Shown: one piece after another, positions 1 through 9,283 of the stretch
How the letters are laid out: every line of letters starts with the position of its first letter
How positions within the stretch are numbered: the stretch's first letter is position 1
Assembly: GCF_018380615.1 (NCBI RefSeq)
Contig: NZ_JAGYVZ010000002.1
Location: 124,001 to 188,000, forward strand
DNA from: Flavobacterium psychroterrae
GTDB taxonomy: Bacteria > Bacteroidota > Bacteroidia > Flavobacteriales > Flavobacteriaceae
Direction of reading: 5' to 3'
Length of the DNA: 64,000 bases
Notes under the pieces: generated by a model
The model's input: only the letters and a program-made list of their open reading frames with translations
The model's database searches: none
What the model was told of the DNA's origin: nothing
Position numbers and translations under genes: made by a program

Positions 1-304
1 TCTCCATTACATCTTTCAATCTTTCTGCATATTTTTTTGTATCCACAAAATGCAAAGGATCTTTTGATGTCATGTTTTTATCTAGTTCAACAAATTCGTT
101 ATTGTCGAATAAAATTTCAAAATAGGTTGCGCTTCCAATTCTAACGTGAAAATCATCTTCCGGACTAACAAATAAGTTTCTGGCTAATTCGTCAGCGTCA
201 ATAATTTTTCCAGTAGGAGATTTGTACCACAATCCTTTCGGAACGTCCATCTTATCTTCTGTAGCGGTCGTAATCCCTTTTTCCTGTCTTTTAAACCAAG
301 CCAT
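1..304 (-). CDS. accD: Acetyl-CoA carboxylase carboxyltransferase subunit beta, C-terminal part missing
   Basis: The frame opens with ATG at 304-302 ([10 protein letters not shown]) and runs off the left edge, so only about the first 101 residues are present. The N-terminal sequence, including [20 protein letters not shown], is typical of Flavobacteria AccD, the beta subunit of the carboxyltransferase that makes malonyl-CoA for fatty acid synthesis. In AccD proteins this region normally holds the zinc ribbon (CxxC pairs). No Cys pair is visible in this stretch; the sequence reads [11 protein letters not shown] where the family has Cys residues, so the zinc site seems degenerate, as in some Bacteroidota homologs. 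It lies downstream of fbaA on the same strand, separated by an 83-base repeat-like gap. Confidence 0.85.
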   Translation of the reverse strand, partial: MAWFKRQEKGITTATEDKMDVPKGLWYKSPTGKIIDADELARNLFVSPEDDFHVRIGSATYFEILFDNNEFVELDKNMTSKDPLHFVDTKKYAERLKDVME

Positions 305-387
305 TTTTTTAGATTTTAGATTTTAGATTGTAGATTTTAGATTTTAGACCCCAAGGAATCTAAAATCTAAAATCTGAAATCTAAAAT
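305..387. repeat. TAGATTTT tandem repeat folded into an inverted repeat
   Basis: The gap between fbaA and accD consists of several tandem TTAGATTT-like units followed, after CCCCAAGG, by their complement (AAATCTAAAATCT). The whole forms a long imperfect hairpin. A shorter trace of the same unit is seen at about 44,890-44,925. It could serve as a transcript-end structure, but it has the look of a dispersed intergenic repeat. Confidence 0.7.
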
Positions 388-1455
388 TTATAGTGTGTTT
401 ACGTTATTCAAGTCTGCAAAAGCTTGTTCAAGTCTTGTGTTGAATGTCACTTCACTTTCACGTACCCATTTTCTTGGGTCATAATATTTTTTGTTAGGAA
501 CTTCAGAACCTTCAGGGTTACCAATTTGTGTTTTTAAATAGTCAATATTTTTAACCATATAATCACGAATTCCTTCTGTATATGCAAATTGTAAATCGGT
601 ATCAATATTCATTTTGATAACTCCGTAGCTAATTCCTTCTCTGATTTCTTCAAGTGTAGAACCTGAACCTCCGTGAAAAACGAAATCTACTGGGTTAGGA
701 CCAGTTTTGAATTTGTTTTGAACGAAATCCTGAGAATTTTTTAAGATTTTTGGAGTCAATTTTACGTTTCCTGGTTTGTAAACACCGTGAACATTTCCAA
801 AAGCTGCTGCGATTGTAAATCTAGGGCTTATTTTAGATAATTCTTCATAAGCATAAGCAACTTCTTCTGGTTGAGTATATAATTTTGAGCTATCAACATC
901 AGAGTTGTCAACACCATCTTCTTCACCACCTGTAATACCAAGTTCGATTTCTAATGTCATTCCCATTTTGCTCATTCTAGCCAAGTATTCTTTACAGATC
1001 TCGATGTTTTCTTCGATTGGCTCCTCAGACAAATCGATCATGTGAGAACTGAATAATGGTTTTCCTGTTTCTGCAAAATGTTTTTCAGATGCATCTAATA
1101 AACCATCAATCCAAGGTAATAATTTTTTTGCACAGTGGTCAGTATGTAAAATTACAGTTGCACCGTAAGCTTCTGCTAAAGTATGGATGTGTAATGCTCC
1201 CGCAATTCCACCAGCGATTGCTGATTTTTCACCTGCATTAGATAATCCTTTTCCAGCGTTGAATTGAGCTCCTCCGTTAGAAAATTGAATGATAACCGGT
1301 GCATTTAGTTTTGCTGCAGTTTCAAGTACTCCGTTGATTGTGCTTGAACCAGTAACATTTACTGCTGGTAAAGCAAAACCTTTTTCTTTCGCATAATTAA
1401 AAATCTCCTGTACTTGATCTCCTGTAGCTACTCCCGGTTTGATATTGTGTGCCAT
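388..1455 (-). CDS. fbaA: Class II fructose-bisphosphate aldolase
   Basis: The 355-residue protein matches the size of class IIa (FbaA-type) aldolases, which cleave fructose 1,6-bisphosphate to DHAP and glyceraldehyde 3-phosphate in glycolysis and gluconeogenesis. Zinc and catalytic motifs are visible: HTDHCAKKLLPW (catalytic Asp and zinc His), ELGITGGEEDGV (Glu), FGNVHGVYKPG (zinc His), VFHGGSGST (zinc His and phosphate loop) and MNIDTD near the C-terminus. The ATG at 1455 follows an AT-rich leader without a Shine-Dalgarno sequence, as is usual in Bacteroidota. accD lies downstream on the same strand and may be co-transcribed. Confidence 0.96.
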   Translation of the reverse strand: MAHNIKPGVATGDQVQEIFNYAKEKGFALPAVNVTGSSTINGVLETAAKLNAPVIIQFSNGGAQFNAGKGLSNAGEKSAIAGGIAGALHIHTLAEAYGATVILHTDHCAKKLLPWIDGLLDASEKHFAETGKPLFSSHMIDLSEEPIEENIEICKEYLARMSKMGMTLEIELGITGGEEDGVDNSDVDSSKLYTQPEEVAYAYEELSKISPRFTIAAAFGNVHGVYKPGNVKLTPKILKNSQDFVQNKFKTGPNPVDFVFHGGSGSTLEEIREGISYGVIKMNIDTDLQFAYTEGIRDYMVKNIDYLKTQIGNPEGSEVPNKKYYDPRKWVRESEVTFNTRLEQAFADLNNVNTL

Positions 1456-1513
1456 TGTAATTTTTTTTAGTTGTTTTTAGTTTTTAGGTTGCAAAAATAA
1501 GAATTAATTAGCA

Positions 1514-4069
1514 TTAGAAAGGATAATTTATTCCAAAATTTAAAACAGAGTGCCCAAAATTGTATTCTTTGAACCATCGATCACCCTTCTCATGTGCTGG
1601 ATTATAAGTCTTAAACCCTAAATCTAACCGAATAACAAAGAAGCTTAAATCGTAACGTAAACCGAATCCTGAACCTAAAGCAATTTCAGCTAAATCGTTT
1701 AAGTTGTTGAATTTTGCCTTATCATCAATCACATTATCCATCACATTCCAGATATTTCCGGCGTCAGCAAAGATTGCTCCTTTGACATCGCCAAAAATTT
1801 TAAATCGAAATTCGGCACTCATTGCAATCTTCATATTTGCCTCGTTAAAATCATTTACAGCGTTCGTGCTTCCCGGACCTAAAGCATAGGGTTGCCATGC
1901 ACGGTTATCATTTGAACCTCCTGAATAATAACTTCGTGAAAACGGAATATAATTTGAATTTCCAAACGGAATCGCTATACCAAAAAAGCTTCTTACGGCC
2001 AATACCTGCTCTTTTCCAAAATCCCAGTGTTTAATATAATCAAATTCGGTTTTTATATATTCTGAATACTCTAAGTTGAATATATCATAGTTTCCATTAG
2101 AATTTTTAGGAAGATTTCCTATGCTTGAAATAGCTGAAAGTAAAGTACCTGCAGATTCAATTTTAGTCTTAAACTGATAAAAAGTATTATCGGCAAGATC
2201 TTTTTTCGTGGTTTTTGTAAAAGTGTAACTTGTTGCTAAAATAAAGTCATTTTCAGTCAAACGAACCCTTCTTTCTTCAATGCTTTCTACATCTTTATAT
2301 TCGGCTCTGTCAGGTGTTAATGCAGTTTGTCCGTTCAATACTTCTTTAGTGAAATCTGTAGTACCCTTTGTAATAATTAAATTGCCATCAGCATCAAGAT
2401 TAGTAGCATCCGTATTATAAGTTTCTGCAATATTATTTAATTCATTATAGGATGAAGTGTAAACCCTAAAATAATTACCCGGATTTAAATTACGTACAAA
2501 TTGAGCATTCAGCAATTCAAGTTTCGCTGTATTGTTTCGTTTAGGCGACCAGTTGTAAGCAATTCCTCCCGTAAAGTTTTCTTTATCTAAACCAATGTTC
2601 CTTTGTTTAGAGAAACCTCCTGCAATACTTGTAGAAGGAATCATCCTTTTTGGGATAATTTTTTCAGTTCCAAAAGGCAATAAAATTCTCGGAAAATTCA
2701 GTTTTAAATCAACTCCATATTCAGATACGTTGAAAAAATTATTATTAGGATTCGCCATATCTTTCGACGATCCAATGTTTAAACGAGTCGAAATCTCAAG
2801 AGTTTCAGCCCTGTTAAACACATTTCGGATAGTTTCAGAAATACTCGCACCAATTCCAAAATCCTGAATATTAGAGTGTGTCACATCAAAAGAAGCTCCA
2901 AAACTATATTTTTTTCTTGGTGTAAGATAAACGTTAGCAATTAATGATTGTGCTGTTGAGTCGCGTTTATCGACTTCATATTGAATAGACGGATAATTAA
3001 AGATCTTTAAATTGTTTAAGTATCTTGAGGAAAGCGTTGTTCTGGTGTCCGAAAATGTACTTCCTTTATTAATAAAAATAGCATCGGTAATGGCGCGAGG
3101 CTTATATTTCAGTTTTTTATAACTGTATAAGTTAAAATTGTTGTAAGTTGTACTGTCGTTTACTTTAGTTTTTGAATTTGCAGGAGAATAATCCGTATAA
3201 ATGTTAACGTCACTAATTTTATACAATTTAAAAGGTTCTGTTCTGCTTGAATCTCTTTCCTGAATATTATTATTGTTGACAATCAAAGTTACATCGGCTT
3301 TGTTTTTTTTACCAATTGTGTCAATATCAAAAGTAACATAAGTAGGCTGGAAAAAATAAGCACCGTGGTTTCTGAAATAAGTAGTAAGACGGTTTTTCTC
3401 CTCTTCAAAATCAGCTGTTTTATATTGTTTGCCGGATTTTAAAAACGAAGGTTCATTATTGTTTTTGTACAACGAATCAAGAGCAGGAGTCTTGATATTG
3501 GTTTTTATAGTGTCTAGAGTGTATGCCGGACCAGTAGTGATAAGATAATTTATTTTAGCTTTTTTTGTGGCAACACTATCAATACTATAATCTGTTGCAA
3601 CATTAAAATAACCATTATTAAAATAATAGAATTTTAAACGTAAGAGAGATTTTTTTGTTTTTGCAGTATCAATAATTACAGGAGGTTCCCCGGTATTTTT
3701 TAAAAATTCGTTAAGGCCTTTGTTTAAAAAAGATTGCCCAAGTCTGTCTACTTGTTTTGCTGATAATAATTTAGACTGACGTTCATAGAGTCCGGGATGA
3801 TTTTTAAATTTAGCCTGATAAGTAGAGTCAGGATTTAAGTTGGCTAAATTGTATAAATTTAAGCGTAAACGATATCCCAGCAATGTTCCATTAGGTTTTT
3901 GGTACATTTGGTTAGAGGCAATTTCATCACTGGTTGCCTTGCCATTTACAAGAATAGTGTTTTTTACAAGAAGGTTTTTTCCATCGGGAACTCTTTTTAC
4001 AGCATTACAACCGCAAATAAATGTTGCTATTAGAATAAATGCTGTTATTTTTGTGGAATTCTTTTTCAA
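1514..4069 (-). CDS. tamL: BamA/TamA-family outer membrane lipoprotein (TamL type)
   Basis: The 851-residue protein starts with a lipoprotein signal peptide (hydrophobic segment ending FICGC, Cys near residue 21). POTRA-like segments follow (about residues 30-350), then a long beta-barrel ending in GINYPF, with the aromatic last residue expected for BAM recognition. The barrel contains the family landmark RSYYSGGSNDNRAWQPYALGPGS, which covers the position of the barrel's conserved R-G-Y/F motif. In Bacteroidota this lipidated TamA homolog is called TamL and works with TamB in outer-membrane biogenesis. No tamB is present in this window. The start is back-to-back with the + strand methyltransferase gene at 4107, so a divergent promoter lies in the 37-base gap. 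BamA itself is less likely because of the lipobox. Confidence 0.85.
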   Translation of the reverse strand: MKKNSTKITAFILIATFICGCNAVKRVPDGKNLLVKNTILVNGKATSDEIASNQMYQKPNGTLLGYRLRLNLYNLANLNPDSTYQAKFKNHPGLYERQSKLLSAKQVDRLGQSFLNKGLNEFLKNTGEPPVIIDTAKTKKSLLRLKFYYFNNGYFNVATDYSIDSVATKKAKINYLITTGPAYTLDTIKTNIKTPALDSLYKNNNEPSFLKSGKQYKTADFEEEKNRLTTYFRNHGAYFFQPTYVTFDIDTIGKKNKADVTLIVNNNNIQERDSSRTEPFKLYKISDVNIYTDYSPANSKTKVNDSTTYNNFNLYSYKKLKYKPRAITDAIFINKGSTFSDTRTTLSSRYLNNLKIFNYPSIQYEVDKRDSTAQSLIANVYLTPRKKYSFGASFDVTHSNIQDFGIGASISETIRNVFNRAETLEISTRLNIGSSKDMANPNNNFFNVSEYGVDLKLNFPRILLPFGTEKIIPKRMIPSTSIAGGFSKQRNIGLDKENFTGGIAYNWSPKRNNTAKLELLNAQFVRNLNPGNYFRVYTSSYNELNNIAETYNTDATNLDADGNLIITKGTTDFTKEVLNGQTALTPDRAEYKDVESIEERRVRLTENDFILATSYTFTKTTKKDLADNTFYQFKTKIESAGTLLSAISSIGNLPKNSNGNYDIFNLEYSEYIKTEFDYIKHWDFGKEQVLAVRSFFGIAIPFGNSNYIPFSRSYYSGGSNDNRAWQPYALGPGSTNAVNDFNEANMKIAMSAEFRFKIFGDVKGAIFADAGNIWNVMDNVIDDKAKFNNLNDLAEIALGSGFGLRYDLSFFVIRLDLGFKTYNPAHEKGDRWFKEYNFGHSVLNFGINYPF

Positions 4070-4106
4070 GTGTTCTTAAATATTTAATTCAAAAGTACAT
4101 TATTTT

Positions 4107-4835
4107 ATGGTTAGTAAAAACCAAATAAAACTTATCTCAGGTTTACATCAAAAAAAGCAACGTTTTGCAAATCAATTATTTTTTGCCGAAGGAGTAAAAG
4201 TAATTCAAGAATTGTTATTATCCAATTTTGAATTAGAGCATTTATACACGACTCAAAATGATTTTGAAGAAGTTCAATCTTCAAAACGTACCATGATTTA
4301 TGAGCAGGACCTTAAAAAAATAAGTGCATTATCAACTCCAAATTCATGTTTGGCTGTTTTTAAAATCCCAACCGAAAATAAAATAATAAATTCGGGTTTG
4401 ATCTTGGCTTTAGACGACATTCGTGATCCCGGAAATTTAGGGACGATTTTGCGTCTTTGTGACTGGTTTGGTATCAAGCAAATTATTTGTTCAAAAGAAA
4501 CCGTCGATATTTATAATCCAAAAGTAGTTCAGGCAACAATGGGTTCTATTGCGAGAGTAAATGTGAATTATGTTGATTTGAAAACATTTATTGCAGAAAC
4601 GAATCTTCCTGTTTTTGGAACTTTTATGGATGGCGAGAATATTTATCAATCAAATTTGCCTCAAGCCGGAATCATTATTATGGGTAATGAAGCCAACGGG
4701 ATTTCAGAAGAGATTGAAAAAACGGTTACCAGCCGACTTACAATTCCAAGGTTTGGAGAGCTTCAAAAAACCGAAAGTTTAAATGTAGCTACCGCAACTG
4801 CAATTATTCTTAGTGAATTTAAACGAAATAGTTAA
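4107..4835 (+). CDS. SpoU/TrmH-family RNA methyltransferase
   Basis: The 242-residue protein has an N-terminal substrate-binding domain (about residues 1-90, QKKQRFANQLFFAEGVKVIQ) and a C-terminal SPOUT domain with the three family motifs: ALDDIRDPGNLGTILRLCDW, MGNEANGIS, and IPRFGELQKTESLNVATATA with the SLNVA SAM-binding knot. It should 2'-O-methylate a tRNA or rRNA ribose; the exact target cannot be read from sequence. The gene is divergent from tamL and ends ten bases before the porT stop codon, so the two transcripts converge there. Confidence 0.93.
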   Translation: MVSKNQIKLISGLHQKKQRFANQLFFAEGVKVIQELLLSNFELEHLYTTQNDFEEVQSSKRTMIYEQDLKKISALSTPNSCLAVFKIPTENKIINSGLILALDDIRDPGNLGTILRLCDWFGIKQIICSKETVDIYNPKVVQATMGSIARVNVNYVDLKTFIAETNLPVFGTFMDGENIYQSNLPQAGIIIMGNEANGISEEIEKTVTSRLTIPRFGELQKTESLNVATATAIILSEFKRNS

Positions 4836-4844
4836 GAATTTGTT

Positions 4845-5555
4845 TTAATGAAAAGTGAAATTAATTAAAATCGCTCTTGATTTCATAGAGTCGATATTGT
4901 CTGTCCATGGGCTGGGTCCATTTGCAGGATTATCACGAATTAATTCATCAGTTATACCAAACATACCTCTAATAGAAGGAGAGAAAATAAAGTATTCAGA
5001 AAAAATATCAATTCCAAAACCAAGTTCATAAGCCGCAGTCCATTGTTTTACCCTGAATTTGCCTTCAAAATTATCGTCTTTTGATTTCGCATTACTGGAT
5101 AAATTTAATGTAGTAGACATTCCGCCAACTAAATACGGACGAATGTTTCCGGTACGTAAAGCTGAGAATTTTAATAAAAGAGGGAAATGGATATAGGTAC
5201 TGTTTACTTCTCTGAAATAATCTTTTTCTAAAGGTAAATTCGGATAATATAAATCACGTTTTGTATAGTATAAACCTGGCTCAAAACGTAAATTAATATA
5301 TTCCTGCAATCTTAAATCGGCTACAACACCAACGTTAAAACCCGTAGTTTTTTTTACTTGAATATCCGGACCAGGATTTTTATAGTCAAATTTAAAATCG
5401 AAACTATTAAATCCTAAGTAATACCCAAAATACAGGCGTTGTTTTTGCCAGTTTTCAAGATTTATAATGGGATCTTTACTAAACATGCTTTTAGCAAATT
5501 GAGAATATCCTTGTGTCGTTAAGACTAATAAAAGTAAGACTACAGTTTTTTTCAT
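4845..5555 (-). CDS. porT: Type IX secretion system / gliding protein PorT (SprT)
   Basis: This is a beta-barrel outer-membrane protein of the PorT family, required for type IX secretion and, in Flavobacterium where it is called SprT, for gliding. The start is placed at ATG 5555 because MKKTVVLLLLVLTTQGYSQ is a good signal peptide; a longer frame from 5594 would add 13 residues and read into the upstream gene. Recognisable segments are LENWQKQRLYFGYYLGFNSF after the signal and alternating barrel strands such as NLRFEPGLYYTKRDLYYPN, ending ILINFTFH. The menG stop codon lies one base upstream, so the two are surely co-transcribed, a pairing common in Flavobacteria. Confidence 0.9.
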   Translation of the reverse strand: MKKTVVLLLLVLTTQGYSQFAKSMFSKDPIINLENWQKQRLYFGYYLGFNSFDFKFDYKNPGPDIQVKKTTGFNVGVVADLRLQEYINLRFEPGLYYTKRDLYYPNLPLEKDYFREVNSTYIHFPLLLKFSALRTGNIRPYLVGGMSTTLNLSSNAKSKDDNFEGKFRVKQWTAAYELGFGIDIFSEYFIFSPSIRGMFGITDELIRDNPANGPSPWTDNIDSMKSRAILINFTFH

Positions 5556-5556
5556 A

Positions 5557-6288
5557 CTATTTTTTAGATGCAGAATAAATGGTTGCAACCCCAAAAGTTT
5601 GAGGCATAGCTACAACATCTATAAACCCAATTTTTCTCAAAATATTGTTCAGAGCTTCTCCATATGGAAAAACAGCAGCAGATTCAGACAAATAACCGTA
5701 AGCAGAATTGTCTTTAGAAAACAATTTGCCAATGATTGGGAGTATGTTTTTGCTGTAAAATTTATATCCTTGTTTATAAGGTGTTTTTTCAGGAACAGAA
5801 GTTTCTAAGATAACAAAAACACCATTTGGTTTTAAAACTCTCAAAATTTCAGCAAAGCCTTTCTCCAGATTTTCGAAATTTCTAACGCCAAAACCAACTG
5901 TAATAGCATCAAAATAATTGTCCTCAAAAGGTATTTTTTCAGAATCACCTAAAACCATATCAATTACATTGGATAGTTTTTTGTCTTCAATTTTCTTTTT
6001 TCCAACTTCCAGCATTCCGGCAGAAATATCCAGACCAATTATTTTTTCAGCATTCGTTTGTGTCATCAAGATGGCTAAATCGCCGGTTCCTGTTGCAATG
6101 TCAAGAATGATTTTTGGTTTTTTATCAGAAACTATTTTTAATACTTTTTTTCGCCATTTAATATCAATTCCAAATGAAATTACACGGTTTAAATTGTCGT
6201 AGTTCCCAGAGATGTTATCAAACATTTGGGCAACTTGCTCTTTTTTACCTAAAGAAGAGTCTTTATATGGGGTTATTTTTTCAGACAT
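5557..6288 (-). CDS. ubiE: Demethylmenaquinone methyltransferase (UbiE/MenG)
   Basis: The 243-residue class I SAM methyltransferase carries the UbiE signatures: [18 protein letters not shown], the SAM motif [23 protein letters not shown], the family-specific [13 protein letters not shown], and [15 protein letters not shown]. It performs the last step of menaquinone synthesis; Bacteroidota make menaquinone rather than ubiquinone, so the MenG role is the relevant one. The porT start codon follows immediately, giving an operon. Its upstream region is a 550-base intergenic stretch. Confidence 0.95.
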   Translation of the reverse strand: MSEKITPYKDSSLGKKEQVAQMFDNISGNYDNLNRVISFGIDIKWRKKVLKIVSDKKPKIILDIATGTGDLAILMTQTNAEKIIGLDISAGMLEVGKKKIEDKKLSNVIDMVLGDSEKIPFEDNYFDAITVGFGVRNFENLEKGFAEILRVLKPNGVFVILETSVPEKTPYKQGYKFYSKNILPIIGKLFSKDNSAYGYLSESAAVFPYGEALNNILRKIGFIDVVAMPQTFGVATIYSASKK

Positions 6289-6834
6289 TTTTTTTATTTA
6301 CGCAAATATAATACAATCTGACTTAACTGTAATTGAGTTTTTTCATTTGTAAAATCAAATATTTGAGATCAAAGTTTGTAATAGGCTTTTAATATTTGAT
6401 TTTTGGCTATCACTAAAACAGGGTATTTTTAAAAAATCCCTAAAACACGGTATTGTGCACCGCCGATTTTATAACCAACTTTGCTTCAGTTAAAAGATAA
6501 AATTTTAATGATTGATGGCTAATAAATGACTCGAATCAGATGAATGCTTTTTTTGCACTGGTAATTCATTTGTTCTTGTAAGTAGTTTTGAAAGTATTGT
6601 TCTTGGGGTCAATACTCTTTTAAAGTGCGAAGTACGTTCTTAGGATTAAATTTGTTTTTGGAAATTTTAATTTTCTTGCCTTTAATATCTTAGTGGTATT
6701 TGTTATTAAAGGCGCTTTTGAGACTTGTTCTCAATACTATTAAATGTTATTTATTATTGCAGATGTTTTTAGCATTTGTAATTTTTTTACCAAAACTATT
6801 ACTCGAATGAGTCAGATCTAAATCAATCGTTTTT
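6289..6834. other. Long intergenic region with a 15-bp direct repeat and a palindrome
   Basis: No convincing coding frame is visible on either strand. The only clear structure is a pair of 15-base direct repeats, CTAAAACA(G/C)GGTATT, at 6413-6427 and 6440-6454. They are 14/15 identical and spaced 27 bases. Between and overlapping them is an almost perfect 22-base palindrome, AGGGTATTTTT followed by AAAAAATCCCT (6420-6441). The repeats could be regulator binding sites or debris of a former regulated promoter. The rest is AT-rich sequence in which I see nothing. Confidence 0.5.
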
Positions 6835-6867
6835 AAAAAACATCCTTCACAAGAGGATGTTTTTTTA
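6835..6867. terminator. Rho-independent terminator after folA
   Basis: CATCCT pairs with AGGATG around a seven-base loop and is flanked by A6 on the left and T7 on the right, so it can work in both directions. It sits right at the folA stop codon. Confidence 0.75.
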
Positions 6868-7347
6868 TTTTTTAATGTATGTTTCGTAAGTATAATCATA
6901 AAGATGCTTCTCATCTTTATAATTCTCTTCACTTTCTACCAGTTGCCATTCGTCATTATTGATTTCAGGAAAAAAAGCGTCAGCTTCAAAAGTATGATGA
7001 ACTTTCGTAATTTCTATAATATCAGTATAAGGTAAAGCCAGATTATAAATTTCACCTCCACCTATAATATAGGAGTCCTCATTTTCCGGACATGCGGCAA
7101 TTGCTTTTTCAATGCTGTCTACAACAATGCAACCTTCATGATTATAGTCTTTTTGACGTGTTATAACAACGTGAACTCTATTGGGTAGTGGTTTTGGGAA
7201 GCTTTCAAAAGTTTTTCTTCCCATAATAATATGATGATTCGTAGTAAGCGATTTGAATCGTTTAAAATCATTAGGCAAATGCCATACTAATTCATTGTCT
7301 TTTCCAAGTGCGTTATTTTCGGCAACAGCCGCTATCATTATAATCAT
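6865..7347 (-). CDS. folA: Dihydrofolate reductase
   Basis: The 160-residue protein has the standard DHFR layout: IAAVAENNALGKDNELVWHLPNDFKRFK with the catalytic acidic residue in LPNDF, the NADPH motif MGRKTFES, PLPNRVHVVITR, and IIGGGEIYNLALPYTD. It reduces dihydrofolate to tetrahydrofolate, regenerating the cofactor oxidised by the thymidylate synthase encoded 1 kb away. The start could be the first or second Met of MIIMIAAV. The upstream 2TM gene ends 12 bases before it, so they form an operon. Confidence 0.96.
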   Translation of the reverse strand: MIIMIAAVAENNALGKDNELVWHLPNDFKRFKSLTTNHHIIMGRKTFESFPKPLPNRVHVVITRQKDYNHEGCIVVDSIEKAIAACPENEDSYIIGGGEIYNLALPYTDIIEITKVHHTFEADAFFPEINNDEWQLVESEENYKDEKHLYDYTYETYIKK

Positions 7348-7359
7348 GGTATTATAAAA

Positions 7360-7704
7360 CTAAATTTTATTTTCAGTATCCTCATTTATTCGGGATTCTA
7401 ACTGAGTAATTCTTTTTTGCTGCAAACCCACAAGACGGTCAATTTGTTCTCTTTCCCATTTTTTATTCATGAATCGATCTGTGATGTAAACCTTTATAAA
7501 GTGCAGAATAAAAATAAAAAACCATATTGTAATGCCCCAAATACACCAGTTTTGATCTGTAGTGTCACCAAAGCCAAAAAATCTGTTAGCAATGAATAAA
7601 AACAAACTTCCTAGCAGGAAAAGTACAAAATGAAAATATAGAATTTTTTTTTGTCTAAGTCTTCTTCTGGCGTATTCGTATTGTTCGTGCACTTCTTTTT
7701 CCAT
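7360..7704 (-). CDS. 2TM domain-containing membrane protein
   Basis: The 114-residue protein has two membrane spans (about residues 21-40 and 54-75) flanked by charged helices. The N-terminal pattern EYARRRLRQKKILYFHFVLFL and the second-span region WFIFILHFIKVYI-DRFMNKKWEREQI are characteristic of the 2TM domain family common in Flavobacteriia. Function is unknown; in some relatives the domain is attached to histidine kinases. It sits 12 bases upstream of folA in the same operon. Confidence 0.85.
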   Translation of the reverse strand: MEKEVHEQYEYARRRLRQKKILYFHFVLFLLGSLFLFIANRFFGFGDTTDQNWCIWGITIWFFIFILHFIKVYITDRFMNKKWEREQIDRLVGLQQKRITQLESRINEDTENKI

Positions 7705-7942
7705 AAGATATTAATGAGGTCATAAAGTTAAAATTTATTTTGTAACTACCCTATTTAGATTGTAGAATATTTCTGCTAAAATGAGCTGTTAGTTTGAAAT
7801 TCAAAATTTTATAAGGAATTAATTATTAATAAAGCGAAAAAAATATTCAGTTTTTGATATTATCACAAATCGATTCAGGAGATATCGGAAGTTCATGTGA
7901 ATTTGTTTAATTTTATTGTATAAATCTAAAAACTAAATAGTT

Positions 7943-8239
7943 ATGTCTTTAAAGAAGCAATTTGTTAAAACGAAGCCAGTTTGTAAAGTTACATTTTCAA
8001 TAAATGCTAAAGATGCAAGTTCTGCAGCAGTTGTAGGTGATTTTAATAACTGGAATGTTGAAGAAGGAACTTTGAGTAAGTTAAAAAACGGAACTTTTAA
8101 AGCAACTTATGATTTAGTTAAAGATGCAATTTACGAGTTTAAATACGTAATTGACGGTAGTTATGTTAACGATCCTGAAGCAGATTCATATAAATGGAAT
8201 GATTATGCAGGAAGTGAAAACAGCGTTTTAGTAGTATAA
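7943..8239 (+). CDS. Stand-alone early-set (CBM48/AMPK-glycogen-binding-like) domain protein
   Basis: The 98-residue protein is a single immunoglobulin-like early-set domain of the type found in isoamylases and the AMPK beta subunit. The family pattern is clear: VTFSINAKDASSAAVVGDFNNWN, then FKATYDLVKDAIYEFKYVIDG and NDPEADSYKWNDYAGSENSVL. Such domains bind glycogen-like glucans. Here no catalytic domain is attached and no glycogen gene is near, so its partner is unknown. It is transcribed alone, with a 238-base upstream region in which I see no other gene. Confidence 0.88.
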   Translation: MSLKKQFVKTKPVCKVTFSINAKDASSAAVVGDFNNWNVEEGTLSKLKNGTFKATYDLVKDAIYEFKYVIDGSYVNDPEADSYKWNDYAGSENSVLVV

Positions 8240-8244
8240 TTTAG

Positions 8245-8339
8245 ACACGAATTTCACAAATTTTCACAAATCTAAACGGATAGCTTAGTTTGCGTAATTA
8301 ATTCACGAAAGAATTAGTGGCAATTTGTGAAATTCGTGT
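8245..8339. repeat. Inverted repeat with exact 18-bp arms
   Basis: ACACGAATTTCACAAATT at 8245-8262 is exactly complementary to 8322-8339, with a 59-base interior that also contains an ATTCACGAAAGAATTAGTG segment. It lies between two convergent stop codons. The right part (8311-8340) recurs at 46390-46419 with 27 of 30 bases identical, so it is a member of a dispersed family. Confidence 0.85.
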
Positions 8340-8347
8340 TTATTTTT

Positions 8348-9199
8348 TTATACAGCAACACTTCCTTTTATACCAGCGTGCGGCTCGTAATCTAAAAGTG
8401 TAAAATCATTATAATCAAAATCAAAAATGTTTTTAATCTCAGGATTTAAAATCATTTTTGGCAATGGCTTAGGATCGCGGGTTAACTGTAATTCTAATTG
8501 TTCAAAATGATTATTGTAGATATGCGCATCTCCAAAAGTGTGAATAAATTCACCATATTCTAAATCGCATACCTGAGCAATCATCATTGTTAACAATGCG
8601 TAAGAAGCAATATTAAAAGGAACTCCCAAAAATATATCAGCACTTCGTTGATACAATTGACAAGAAAGTTTTCCTTTAGTTTCGCCTTTTTCAAGATCAG
8701 GACTTGATACATAAAACTGAAAAAATGCGTGGCAAGGAGGTAAAGCAGCTTTATTATTGGCTACGTTTTCTTCAAATGATTTTTTAGTATCCGGTAAAAC
8801 CGAAGGATTCCATGCTGAAACCAACATTCTGCGGCTGTTTGGGTTCGTTTTAAGTTCAGTAATCAATTCAGAAATCTGATCAATTTCTTCACTATTCCAA
8901 TTGCGCCATTGATGTCCGTAAACTGGTCCTAAATCGCCATTAGAATCTGCCCATGCATCCCAGATTTTCACTCCGTTTTCCTGAAGATATTTTATATTAG
9001 TATCGCCTTTTAAAAACCAAAGCAATTCGTAAATAATAGATTTTAGGTGTAACTTTTTGGTTGTCACCATTGGGAAACCTTCACTTAAATCAAAACGCAT
9101 TTGGTAACCAAAAACACTTTTAGTTCCTATTCCTGTTCTGTCTCCTTTTTGACAACCGTTTTCTAAAACGTGTTGTACTAAATCTAAGTATTGTTTCAT
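8348..9199 (-). CDS. thyA: Thymidylate synthase
   Basis: The 283-residue ThyA-type enzyme converts dUMP to dTMP with methylene-tetrahydrofolate. Visible motifs are [23 protein letters not shown] (phosphate-binding Arg), [19 protein letters not shown], the catalytic Cys156 in [30 protein letters not shown] and the dUMP-binding [12 protein letters not shown]. It is about 19 residues longer than the E. coli enzyme because of inserts around residues 137-152 (before PPCH) and just after FQFYV, a common variant in Bacteroidota. It lies near folA, with which it is metabolically coupled. Confidence 0.97.
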   Translation of the reverse strand: MKQYLDLVQHVLENGCQKGDRTGIGTKSVFGYQMRFDLSEGFPMVTTKKLHLKSIIYELLWFLKGDTNIKYLQENGVKIWDAWADSNGDLGPVYGHQWRNWNSEEIDQISELITELKTNPNSRRMLVSAWNPSVLPDTKKSFEENVANNKAALPPCHAFFQFYVSSPDLEKGETKGKLSCQLYQRSADIFLGVPFNIASYALLTMMIAQVCDLEYGEFIHTFGDAHIYNNHFEQLELQLTRDPKPLPKMILNPEIKNIFDFDYNDFTLLDYEPHAGIKGSVAV

Positions 9200-9205
9200 T
9201 GTTAG

Positions 9206-9281
9206 TTTATTCGTTTAATTGTTTAATCGTGAATTTGTTTAATCGATTTAACGAATAAAAGGTTTAACGATTAACCATTAA
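9206..9281. repeat. TTCGTTTAA-type inverted repeat upstream of thyA
   Basis: The gap between the BFN gene and thyA is made of TTATTCGTTTAA/TTTAATCG units followed by their complements (CGATTTAACGAATAA, TTTAACGATTAA). It forms an AT-rich imperfect cruciform. It leaves little room for a conventional thyA promoter, so thyA may be read from further upstream or from within this element. Confidence 0.6.
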
Positions 9282-9283
9282 AT

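Noticed and set aside
1514..4069. BamA instead of TamL
   Set aside because: The lipobox Cys and the neighbourhood favour TamL, although the two families share POTRA and barrel domains.
5556..5594. Longer PorT start
   Set aside because: It would bury the signal peptide 13 residues inside the protein and overlap menG coding sequence.
6747..6932. 61-codon minus-strand frame over the folA end
   Set aside because: It overlaps folA and the terminator in another frame and has no family pattern.
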